NCBI GenBank assembly: GCA_003116995.1
Contig: BDSL01000005.1
Span: forward strand, 558,001 to 622,000
Source of the DNA: Yamagishiella unicocca
Taxonomy: Eukaryota; Chlorophyta; Chlorophyceae; Chlamydomonadales; Volvocaceae
DNA: 64,000 nucleotides
Reading direction: 5' to 3'
The notes beneath the pieces are model-generated. The model saw only the letters and a list, made by a program, of their open reading frames with translations, was not told the DNA's origin and did not search any database. Position 1 is the stretch's first letter. Each line of letters starts with the position of its first letter. The translations under genes and the position numbers were made by a program. This document shows positions 8,810 to 19,700 of this stretch, piece by piece.

Positions 8810-11256
8810 ATTCGAAGAGGATGTAGCCCGCCTCCTGCACCGAAGTCAAGCGGGGGCAGACGGCAGGAAAGGGAAGTCTACACCCCGCTCGGAGACCACG
8901 CTCAACGTCTCCCTAAGCGGGCACCTAGTGAGCGCCCTGCGCAACCTCCAGGCTGGACATGTGACGGAGCGGTTTGCCTCCCCACTCAACAGCCTGGGCG
9001 CGGCCGACTGCTACTTCAGTCGCCACAGCGAAGACCAGCTTTTCGGGGCATGCACAGAAGGATACAGCCACCGCTTCACCGGCCTATCCATAGCACACCC
9101 GGACCCTACCCCAGAAAGTGCCAAACGAGCCCTTGGCTGGGCCATCGCCAGTGCTGAAACAGTGGCAACCTCCCCTGAACCCACCGTCACCCTTATCGCC
9201 CTCCCATATGACCGAACGGGCCCGTACACACACCTCACCGAGAGCGCACTAGTCCACCGCCTCGCCCAGCTGTGGGACGGCGACCTCTCCAGCCTAACCA
9301 CTGGTGATGGCACAGCCTCCAGCGCCCCGCGATATGCCCGCGGAATCGACATCCTGTTAGTGGCCAATAGCACAGGCTTAGAAGCCTTCAATAACTGCGC
9401 ATGGAAACAACTCCGCACGACCCTAATGCAAAGCGGGGACGGCGTTAAACAACTCGCACCCACGCGTATAGAGCAAAAGCAAGGAGAATCGGACAAGCAC
9501 TGGTGTTGCTGGAGAGCCCGGAAGAGGGCTAAGGAACTACGTGCGCAGCCCCCCAGCGCGCCGACACTCACGGTATGCATCGCGGCAGCCGACGCGTACG
9601 AACGCCCGATTCGGACGGACTTCCCCGCCACCCTGGGCCTCCAATATGACGCTGACAGCATCATCTGGACCGATGGCAGCTGCCTTAAGCCCGACGAGGA
9701 AGGAGGGCCGCAGCGCACTGGGGCCGCCTACTACAAAGCTGGGAAGACAACCCACGTAAACCCCAACGGTATCGACTATACGAACACCATCCAAAGAGCT
9801 GAACTAGCAGCCATCAGGGCCGCTCTCGCCGACCCAGAGGTGCAGGAACAGCACCGGGCTACTATTGCTACCGATAGCATTGCCTCACTCTACCTAATAA
9901 GGCGTGCAATTAATGCGCCAGAAAAGCTACACATTTCCAAGCACAGAGCACTACTACTATCTATAGTCGACCTGCTCCGAAACTACGCCGACGCCGGCAC
10001 TAAGATACAACTGCTACACGTACGTTCTCATACTGGGCTCTATGGAAATGACATGGCAGACGCTGGAGCCACGGCTACGGCCTCCGGAGAAGTCGCTGCT
10101 GATATAACAGAGGAAGCTGATAACGAGGGATACCGCCACATCCACTGGGCGGCACGCAGCAGGGACACCTGTTTTGTGTCGGACCTGAATAGGGGACTCC
10201 TAAAGCATCTCCCATCAGAGACGTACGGCGGTTACACCAACGACCCCGAGTCAACCGCACGCTGGAGGGAGGCTGCCCCCGAACTCTCCGCCCGATTCAG
10301 CAACGCCTATCTCACCACACACCGTATGGGCCACTGGCTCACAAAGCAGGTCCTGTACGCGCGCTATGGGTACCTTTACAATGCCCGACTCAAACAGCTC
10401 TACGGCCGAGGCGGGGATGGTAAATGCCCCCTCTGCCGACACAGCCGGGAAGGCCCCACAACTGACTCCGGCAGTCACATCCTCGGGGGCTGCCGTCACA
10501 AAACTATGGTAGGGGCGTACATTAACCGACATAACAGCGCCGTACGGGCAGTCGCTGCATGCCTGCACAACGGCAACAAAGGAGGAGGCCTTATGGTCAT
10601 GGATGCAGGACGGGCAGAAGAGCTCCCTGAATACTGTGCGGGAAACAGGCCACCGCTCTGGATGTTCACGGAAACAGACCAGCGAGACCCCAACGTCAGC
10701 AAAATGCGCCCGGACATCATGTTCATCCCTAACCTACCCGGAAGCAGAATCCCAAGAAACGCTACTACCTGCCGATTGCCTGGGCCCAAGAACCAATACC
10801 CTGTGTACATCATTGAGGTAGGTTACACCAGCGACCTTAACCACTCGGACAAATGTACGGAGAAAACCATTCAGCACAAGAAACTTTCCGACGCCCTGGA
10901 GCGAGCGGGCTGGACGGTGCACTACACCAGGAATGAGGTAATCACCCTAGGTGCAACCGGCACCATCCCCAGTACGGTCAAGCCACTACTCCAAACCCTG
11001 GGAGCCAGCGCTGAACAAGCCAACAAATGCTGCCTACACCTCCACCAACATGCGGTGGTTAGCGCCGGCGCCATCATCAAAAACCGCCGAGTGCTGGAAA
11101 ACGGACCGCAGCAGGGAGCCAGGGGGGTGGGCTAAGGGTAACTTTTTTGTCCCCACAGGTGGCGCGAGCGTATAGGGTGTACTAACACCCTCACCGCCCC
11201 GCCCCCGTAATACATGCTAGGCCTAGCGCCAGCGTACTCATTATTATTATTATTAT
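8810..11256 (+). mobile_element. 5'-truncated non-LTR retrotransposon (RNase H plus RLE type)
   Basis: The insertion interrupts a 179-bp satellite unit and is flanked by the 10-bp duplication TCACGTACGG (8800-8809 and 11257-11266). The 3' end is an (ATT)n tail. The coding frame is open right up to the 5' junction, as expected for 5' truncation during target-primed reverse transcription, and the reverse transcriptase domain is absent. Domain content (RNase H, then zinc knuckle, then PD-(D/E)XK endonuclease) is like the C-terminal half of the Dualen/RandI-type elements known from Chlamydomonas; the assignment is by inference. Confidence 0.85.
8811..11135 (+). CDS. Retrotransposon polyprotein C-terminal part: RNase H and restriction-like endonuclease
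   Basis: The frame is open from the 5' junction at 8811; the first GTG is at 8928 and no ATG was chosen because the original start is lost by truncation. Counting from 8928 there are ~735 residues. Residues ~245-380 form an RNase HI domain: WTDGS, RAELAAI, ATDS and HVRSHTGLYGNDMAD give the D-E-D-(H)D residues. Residues ~500-530 hold a CPLC...H...C zinc knuckle followed by an RHN motif. Residues ~593-635 carry RPDIMF...YIIEVGYT, fitting the PD-(D/E)XK core of the endonuclease of R2-like elements. The first ~200 residues are unassigned. RNase H would remove the RNA template and the endonuclease would nick the target. With no reverse transcriptase this copy cannot be autonomous, although no frame break is visible. 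Confidence 0.85.
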   Translation, partial: FEEDVARLLHRSQAGADGRKGKSTPRSETTLNVSLSGHLVSALRNLQAGHVTERFASPLNSLGAADCYFSRHSEDQLFGACTEGYSHRFTGLSIAHPDPTPESAKRALGWAIASAETVATSPEPTVTLIALPYDRTGPYTHLTESALVHRLAQLWDGDLSSLTTGDGTASSAPRYARGIDILLVANSTGLEAFNNCAWKQLRTTLMQSGDGVKQLAPTRIEQKQGESDKHWCCWRARKRAKELRAQPPSAPTLTVCIAAADAYERPIRTDFPATLGLQYDADSIIWTDGSCLKPDEEGGPQRTGAAYYKAGKTTHVNPNGIDYTNTIQRAELAAIRAALADPEVQEQHRATIATDSIASLYLIRRAINAPEKLHISKHRALLLSIVDLLRNYADAGTKIQLLHVRSHTGLYGNDMADAGATATASGEVAADITEEADNEGYRHIHWAARSRDTCFVSDLNRGLLKHLPSETYGGYTNDPESTARWREAAPELSARFSNAYLTTHRMGHWLTKQVLYARYGYLYNARLKQLYGRGGDGKCPLCRHSREGPTTDSGSHILGGCRHKTMVGAYINRHNSAVRAVAACLHNGNKGGGLMVMDAGRAEELPEYCAGNRPPLWMFTETDQRDPNVSKMRPDIMFIPNLPGSRIPRNATTCRLPGPKNQYPVYIIEVGYTSDLNHSDKCTEKTIQHKKLSDALERAGWTVHYTRNEVITLGATGTIPSTVKPLLQTLGASAEQANKCCLHLHQHAVVSAGAIIKNRRVLENGPQQGARGVG

Positions 11257-11540
11257 TCACGTACGGCAACACACGAGCACTTCCCCTCCTCCAGCCCCTC
11301 CTCAGCAGCAAGGGAGCGCCTGGACCACCGAAAGCAGGATTGCTCTCCTGGTTAAAGCCAGACCCTCCCCCGCGCCATACCAGCTCTGAACCGTCATACT
11401 AGGTACTAGTTGGGCGCGGCGGTGGAAGCCGAGGGTCACGTACGGCAACACACGAGCACTTCCCCTCCTCCAGCCCCTCCTCAGCAGCAAGGGAGCGCCT
11501 GGACCACCGAAAGCAGGATTGCTCTCCTGGTTAAAGCCAG
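11257..11540 (+). repeat. 179-bp tandem repeat array, right part
   Basis: The array resumes at the duplicated target site and continues for about 1.5 units with the same 179-bp spacing (11296 to 11475). It then passes into the second copy of the dispersed block. Confidence 0.85.
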
Positions 11541-11826
11541 CCAGCAGCAGGCAGCAGGTGTCGCCAATGCGCGCATCGGCAGCGTCCTTTCGATCGTGCA
11601 TGCGTAGCCATTATTGTGCATGCATTATGCTGTATTTCATGCATAAAAGTGCACTTGCGTGCTTAACTTTTCCGTATGATTGCAACAATTTGTTCGTAGC
11701 GAGCCTAATCTGCCGCGGGAAATTCGGATAATTTCCTTCTTACCTGCCGTTCCAATCCTTGTCCTTGAGGCTGGTAGGAACAGAAAGGTACGAACGTACA
11801 TTTTGGTTTCCAACACGGTGAAGCCA
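11541..11826 (+). repeat. Dispersed duplicated block, copy 2
   Basis: Partner of 7490-7766, in the same orientation and diverged by point changes and small indels. It directly follows the 179-bp array. Confidence 0.7.
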
Positions 11827-13743
11827 GCACATGATAACTCGTCGATCCCATAAAGTAAGGTTGCAGGGCGGTGCAGCGGCACCTGCTGCTGCAGGTCTTC
11901 TGGCCATCGTATCGGCGGCCGACCTGCGCTGTGCTGCGTTGCGACGAGTAGCTAGTATGTAACCCTGCCTGGGCATGAGTAAACAGATAAACGCATAAGG
12001 TTATTAGTTAACAGATAAATGCATAAAATTAGGACGCGAAAGCGAAATGGATACGTACAAGTGCCTGCGTATGGGCATACGACTGCTGGAATCTCCCTAC
12101 CTCGTAACCCTGGCATGCTGCTGGAAAATAGCAAGATTTGGCAGGTTACAGGTTGCATTTTGTACGAGCCATTGCGTATTCCATTTCTGCATTGAGGATT
12201 AGCAATTGGAGTGCATGCACTCAAATGGATATGTGAGTTTCTCGAGTCGACCGCGCCGCAACTCGATCGACAAGAAGACGGGCTCATGCAGGAGAGCCGG
12301 CGCGCGCTGAACCCAGCAGACGCCCCGAAGACGTAGGGCACAGGAAAGCCTCGAAAGTCGCAGAACACCGGGCAACCCCCCGGACAAGCGGGAGTCCCCA
12401 TACCGAGACCTCACCGTACGATAAGCCAGCGCTGCCGTGGCAGCCAGCAGACGCCCCAAAAGGCACAGGGAAAAATTGGAAACCCCCAAGAGGGCGGGGC
12501 TCCGACAAAAAGAACAATCCAAGCATTCCAATCAAGGCCCACCGCCAGAGACAACGGCAGGGTCAGCCAGCAGCCCGAACCGACGGTCTGGGACGGAAGC
12601 TCTTAGCTGGCCAGGGCATGCACCACCATCCGCGAAAAAGCGCCCCACCTGGGAAACCCGCCGACCAGCTAAGGGAACTTAAGCACGATGAACAATCCCA
12701 ACAAACCAAGGTCATCAAGAGGGGGCAGAAAACGCAACCCATTTACACCCACCAATCAACACGGTAGCAGACAACATTGTTGTTAATATCAAAAACATCA
12801 CGCCTCCATGTGCCCGTCGGGCTCGGGCCCCGTCGCCTTCCGTCTGTGCTCGCCATTCACTAAAATGGTGCTGCAAGGGAACTATACCCTGGTAACTATA
12901 ATACAGCAGTTGCCGTTCCGTTTTCCTTTTGATTTAGCTTGTAGGCTTGGCGGGCGCATGAGCCTACTAGCTTGTAGTGGCCTTCTGTACTTCTGAGCTC
13001 GTATTGGAACTACGACCTTATCAGGTAGGAAGATGTTTTATTGCAGTGGAAATCTTTCAGAGATGTTGCCTATCAACGCACCTGCCGCGAGGCGTATGAA
13101 ATGCGAACTGTGGGCCGTGCACCACCATCGCCTCACGCTCCCGCAAGCCGTATGCATTTTTTGCTATCTGCACCGACCAAAATTATCGTCAGGGACAATG
13201 TAAATGAGGCGGGCGAAGCTGGTCCCACGTGACGAGCCAACATCATCGACACCGCCCCAGACCACAACGAGCGGGCGAAACGACAGGAATTCAGCCCACG
13301 AAAGGTCGCCGCACACCACCAACTCACCATAACCCTTCCTATCCTGTGTACTTCGGCAAAGAGCAACCAAACGCATGCGGGGCACGCAGTGTACGCAGAT
13401 CAAATTTTGTATTCGCTTTGGCATGTCAACGCTGCTCCGTTTGCCGCCCAGAGCACACTGCGAACCGGACAGCTGCAGCCTATAGCTATATACAGATTGG
13501 AGTAGACAACAAAAAGTAAGGCAATGTTGCCGGCGTACAGACACCACAGCGAAAGAAATATAAACAGAGCTGCATCGTACTAAACTGGGTTGCGATTTCA
13601 GGCCATGCGAAGACCTGCCCGCCGATACGTGGCCCATCCCTGCCTGCGGTTACTCACCCCTGCGCCTTACGTCACCCCTGAGATCCTCCTGCCACTGAGA
13701 CCGCACCCACCCCCCATTTGTCAATGACCCCAACGCCCTGCGA
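11827..13743. other. Intergenic, no gene recognised
   Basis: 12280-12480 contains two similar sub-blocks (CAGCAGACGCCCC...GGCACAGG) that look like repeat debris. Frames on both strands are short. This is the zone where the composition changes from the mixed left part to the GC-rich right part. It may contain the 3' UTR of the SCD1-like gene, but no TGTAA was found close to its stop. Confidence 0.35.
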
Positions 13744-16700
13744 CTACCCGCATGTCCGCAGCTCCGAAGCGCATGGCACCCAGGCCCGCACCACGCCCTT
13801 CTCGTCACCTCTAAGTAGCACGCCGCGGCTGGCGTCCCACGCCACGACCCGAGCCAAGGAATCGGCCTCGCTCCGCGCCGCTAGCGGCCACTCCCCCGCT
13901 AACCGCCGGGGTAAGGCCCACAACGCCGCTGAGCCATCAGCGCCCGACGTAACTAGGCCGTCAAACGTTCGATCGCTGCAATACCTGCCGACTCCTGCGT
14001 CGTCCTGTCCGATGTCCACGGCCCTGCGGGGCTTATGCGGCATCACCATTGTCACTGCGCCGCCGTGGCACGGCGACAGCTGACGACAGCGTCCGTCCGC
14101 TGACCAGATGCCGACGGTGCCGTCTTGCGCTCCTGTGTAAATAGCGCCCGCGTTGCCGGCGTCCTGAGAGGCGGCAAAGGCGGCAGCCGGCGAGTAAACC
14201 GTTGAGCATGGCAGCAAAACGTGTTGGAAGGCGTGCATCACGTCGTCAGGAATGCAGACGACTGTCTGATGCCCATTCAAGATGCAGGTCAAACCACACG
14301 TGCATCGTCCATCGTCCAATAATGGGCACTCGAGGGGCATTCGTCACCGCGCGCAGATAGGATGAACGCACCGCTGCTCTCTACTCGCCTTTTCGACGTA
14401 GAGGGCTGTGATCGCGGCTCCATGACCCACAAGCACAGCTTGCGGCCGGATGCAGCGTAGGCCGGCCATCGCCGTCGCCCCATTATTGCTCGACGTACCA
14501 TCGCCGTACACATGGCTGCTTGCGACCGCGGCGTCGCCTCTAACGGCTGCACACGGGCCGCCCGTGGTGCTGCCGGGGCTGCAACCACCACCACCACCAC
14601 CAATTTCCGGGCACAAGGAGGCCGCCCTGCTGCCGTCTCCGCCGCCTCCGCCTCCACCTCTCGTCGCCCAGCTACACACCGCATCAGACAGTCGCAGACC
14701 GAGCGGCGCCTCACCGCCGGCATGCCTGGCGGGCGCGGTGCCGCTCGCCCCTACCAGCTGCGACGCTGACCCCTGCGGGCTCCACAGCCGCACCGTCCAG
14801 TCGTCGCTGGCGGTCACGAGCCGCTGCGGTGCCGGGTCCGTCTTGAGGGCGGCCAGTGAGTCCACGGAGCGTGTGAGGCGGTCGGGGCGGCTCGCCGCCG
14901 CCACTGCCGCTGGGGCGTCCTGGGGCAGCAGCTCCATCGCGGTCACCCAGCCGCTGTGGCCGCTGTACACCACAACCGGGCAGCTGGGCTGCGGAGGGTA
15001 CATGCAGGGGCACCGGGGAGGGGTGAGGAAAGCCCGTGGACGAGGAAGCAGGGTAGGAAGACGTTTGGTATGTGCGTTTAGAGATGCAGGGGGCCGGGGG
15101 GTGGCGGGGAAGAGGTAGCACACCGGGACGCGTTGAGAAAGCTCATGCAGACACATACATGCGGAGTATTTGACGGTGTCGCTACGAAGACGGGGCACAG
15201 TCAAAGGAAGGGGGCACGGCACTGTTGTTCCCATGCGCCGTGACCACGCAAGGGAACGAACACGCGAGTGCGCCAAGGCGCGCGCCTCACCCTACCCTAC
15301 CCTTACCGCCCCGCATCGCACCGATGCCCGTATCGCACCTTTCGCAGGTCCCACTCTGCAGCCGTGCCGTCTCGGCCCCCGGTGTACAGCCGCAGCCGGG
15401 CGCTGTCCAGCAGCAGCGCCGAGACGCCGCCCTGGCGCGTCTGCAGCGACACGACGGGGGAGCTGCGGGCGCTGCTGGGGCGCACGTCCCACAGCTGCGC
15501 CCAAGACGCGGCGCAGCCGGTGGCGAGCAGGTTGGCTGTGGGGCTCAGCACCAGGGCGGTGATGCGGCTGCGAGATGCTGTTGGGATTGGGGTGGAGGGA
15601 GGTGGGGTCGGGTGGGTTGGGGGCGCGCGCATGGAGTGGTAGTACCCGGACGGGCGTCCCCGGCCGGTTTCGGTGAGGAGGGCCGGGCAATCAAGGCTTG
15701 CTTCGGCTGTAGCATGGCCGAGAAATGCTGTGCGCATTAGCTGTGCGCATTAGCTGTACGCATTTGCTGTGCGCATTTGCTGTGCGCGTTAGCATGATGA
15801 ACGAAACGTGAAGTTGTTGCATGCCGCGGACGTATGCCAAACCCAGACCCCAGGGCGCTGTGTAAGACTTAGGACGACCGAAGGGGCCTTTCCCAGCGGT
15901 ACTGCTTGCGACATCCCCCCTGCCGACTCTGACACGTCACCGCCCGCGCACCCACCTGGGCGCAGCTCCCGCACGATGCGCCCCACTGACACGTCCACCG
16001 TTGCCAGCATCCTGGACCGGGCTGCGGGCCTGACACCTGCCGCCGCCGCCGCACCAGTGGCAGCAGTGGCTGATGCTGGCGGTGGGGGTGGTGCGGGCGC
16101 GGTGGACATGGCGGCGGTCGCGCCGTCTGCGGTGATTACGAGCATGTCGGCGAAGGCGGCGTCCAGGTGTGTCAGCAGCAGCTTGGAGGTGACGCGAAGG
16201 CAGCCATCCTGCGCGGCGGAGGCGGGTAGGAGAGGTGTGGTTTCGGGTCAGGTAGGAGAGGTGTGGTTTCGGGACGGGTTTCAACGAAACCTTAACGACG
16301 AATGCGGCACCTGACGGGCAGCCGACCTCAAGGCTGGACAGGTCGCATCCCGCACCAATGGCAACTGCCTCGCTTTAGAAAGGCAGCGATGCGAAAAGGT
16401 CAGCAGCAACGATCACTCGCAGGAACGTAAAAGCAGTTGACCGTTAGTAACTGTTGTAACGGTTACAGTGGGTGGGTGGACCGTAAGTGGTGCGGAAGGC
16501 TCTCTCTCAGTGTCCGACCTGCTGGCAGCTCAGGATATGGCATGACGGCTCCTGCACCGCCGCCAGCACCACGCCGGAAGCAGCCGCCAGGGCCACTACC
16601 GGCCGGCCCGCGCCCAGAGCCACTGCGGAAGCAGGCCGGCCTTCCTGTCACCAGCCGGGGGGCCAAGGGTGTAAGGGGTGGCTTCGATAATTGCTGCTGA

Positions 16701-19700
16701 CAGCGGGCAACGGGGAAGCTGGAAAACAGTACGATACGGTAAGTCATTGGCGGCAGTTGGCAGCAGTTGGAAGCGTGACACACTCACCGCGGCGCCCATC
16801 CGTGGTCGCCGTACCCCCCCAGCAGAGCCGTTCTGCTGTTGGTCTTGCTGGCCCTGCTGCTGCTGGCACGCCTTGCTGCCGTTCCCGCTGGTTCTTGTCA
16901 GCCGCCCGCTGGACGCCGCAATGGCCAAAAGCCGCTCGTACTGCACACTGTAGGCCCGCCCGTTGCCGCCACCACTGCCGCCGCCGGCAACGACGCCCTT
17001 GCCCGCTGCAGCCCCAGTGCATTGGAGACTGGCAGGCACGGAGCCGTCGGCTTCAAGGCTGCCACCGTCGCGAACCCGCTTGCCAGCGAGGTTGTCGCTG
17101 CTACATGCCTGGCCGTTACTGAGGGCCGACGTGGAGGCTGGCCCGCGGGTCGCTGCCGTTGGATTACCCAGCCGCGGAAACCCAGGTGACCGTGGAGGCA
17201 CAGGGCCCGGTGGGGGCGAAGCCACACCTAGTGGTTTTGAGGCAGCGAGGGCCGACACGTCGAGGCTGCTGCTCAGGGATATCCTTACTCTGCCCGGCTG
17301 GCGGTGCTGATGCTGAGGCGGTAGCTGCGATGGGGCCCACTGGTGGGGGCGGAAGCAGTCTGCGTCGAGCACGTGCTGCCGGTGCTGCTGAATCGCATCG
17401 GTCTTGGCGCAGCGCATGGCGGCCCGGGCGCTCAGCAGGACGTGGTGCAGGTGGTCGCCTGCAGTGATGGTGCCGCGGGTTTGCGGCAAAGCAAAGCAAC
17501 ACAACGCACGGGGTTCGAGCGAGCGCGGCTGGTGATGACTGGAGCAAGGCAATCATGGTGTTACCGGCACCGGCAACGCCGCCGGGCAGCTAGCTAGTAG
17601 GTAGCGGGCGAACCCAGGTTGCTTATAGCGGGGTTGTTATTAGCATATGATGGTGTTATCAGCACCGCGGTGCTGACCAGGGGCTACTACTGTAGTGCAG
17701 TAGCGGCGTGCTCACCCTCCCGCGCGATCCGGAGGTCCCCCACGCCGGCCGTGAAGACCAGCCCAGCCAGCAGCTCCCACGCCGGCTCCTCGGCGACACC
17801 CAGGTGCATCAGCCAGGTCGCCTGCGCGCACAGGCTGCGCTGCAAGCGCTGTGGCGCGATGGAACGCGTAAGGAGCAGCACGCGCGGCGCGGCGGTAAGG
17901 GATGGGTTTAGCTGGTGTGCCGCGATCCATCACACACACGCGTATGGTCTTTCATGGACTTTCTCTAGCTAGGTTGCAAGGCGGCGGGCCGTGTGTAATG
18001 ACGACTGCGGCTTAGGGTTTTCGCCATTGTGGAGACGGATCCAGACGCAGACAGCACGCACCCGCAGCAGCGCCCGTTGCCGCCGCAGCGCCTCAGCTGG
18101 AGAAAGGGTTGCGCACGTGTTGCCTTCGTCGTCCACGCTGGCTCCGAAGCCAGCCGTGACGTCATCGCCTCCCGCCGTACCACTCCCCGCCGCCGCCGCC
18201 ACCGCCACGCTGAGCAGCTTGTTGGAGAAGATGCCGCCCCAGACGAAGCGGGTGTACAGATAGGGGTTGCACGACATCGCGTGCATCAGCCGCACCTTTG
18301 GGCCCGGGCCTGCGGTGGACCACACGGCATTGCCCCCAACCTAATCTCAGCGAAAGATATCATACTGTTACTTGAAAGCGCCAGCAAGATTGGGCGCCAG
18401 GCTGGCTGGTGAACGACTTCAGTACGAACTGCCGCAAGTATTGGGTTGCCACCACAAGTAAGAGCTTTACCTGGTTCAGGCACTATTCGGGGGAGGAGCC
18501 AGGCTTGTCTTTCGACTTGAGTGTTTTGTTTCTGTTACACAGCGCCCGCCCCGGACCTCAGCTTCTTACCCGTGTGCGTGTATAGCGACATGGCGAGCTC
18601 CAGGGTGGCCGCCAGCACACCGAAGTCCTGGTGCTGCACCGCTGACGTCACCAGGGCGTCAAAGGCGTCCACAAGCACGCTGTAGGCGGCTTGGTGCAGG
18701 CACCGGCCGCCGGTGCCCAATGCGGCTGGGATGCCGCTGCCGGTGGCAGTGGCGGGGCTGGGGGTGCTGGGGGCGCTGGTGGGGCCCGCCGCCGCGGGGG
18801 CTGCACCGCCGCTGCCGCCCGACGTCACCTCCTCGCGCAGCCGCCCTACCAGGAATGCCCCGTTCCCGCCAGCCTGCAGCGGTGGGTAAGGGCAGGTGGT
18901 GAGTGATACGGTGTCCCGCCGCGACGGAGGACGCGCGTGATTCATCATTATGGCTGGATCTGGATCTGGACCTGAACATCCTGTCACACCGCAGGATCGC
19001 GACATGCTATGCGAGCCGTATCCATGACAATAGTGCCAGCCCCGTGGCCACAGCGCTGCTGGATGTTTTTTATCTTATCTTCCAGCAGGACCCAAGTGGC
19101 TTCCGCGACCCCTCCAATCGCAACGGCCCCCATCCATATGGCAACCAGCCCCTCCCTATTGACCCCCGCTCGCCTGCAAGGACAGCAGCGCCCGAATCCG
19201 CTCCACCTCCGCTTCCTCCGGCACGTACTGCGACCCGGGCTCCGAAGCCGCCGCACCCGCCGCCGCGCCCGCCGCCACGCCGCCGCCTCCTTGCGTCTGC
19301 TGCTGCTGGGCGGGCTGCTGGCCCCAGCTGAGCAGCTGCGACAGCGCCCCGCTCTGCTGGCGCACCAGCTCCTGCTCGACCGCGTAGTGGGCAAGGCTCA
19401 GGTGCACGTTGCACCCACCACCACCTTTGTGGCCAGCGCCGCCACCGGCTGCCGCCGCCGCGCACGCGCCAGCCCCGGCTAGTGCGCCCGGGCCGCCAGG
19501 GACTGGGCAGGCACCGACTGACGCCGTCGCGCGCCTAGCGGCGCGCAGGCCGGGAGAGGAACCCATGTTGGCGGCGAATGCAGGCGGTGTAGCCGGCGCG
19601 ACGGCGGCGGCGTCGTTGGCGGCCTTCCCGCAGTGCGGCGGATCGCTGGCCGGGGAGGGCGCTGCACCGGCAGAGGTGGTGTTGGCGGTGGTTGGGGCCA

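Noticed and set aside
9011..9718. Minus-strand 235-aa frame
   Set aside because: It is antisense shadow of the retrotransposon protein, which has clear RNase H residues on the plus strand.
14450..15118. Plus-strand 222-aa frame
   Set aside because: It is antisense to the WD40 exon 14389-14988 of the SCD1-like gene, and Pro/Ser-rich composition is typical of a shadow frame.
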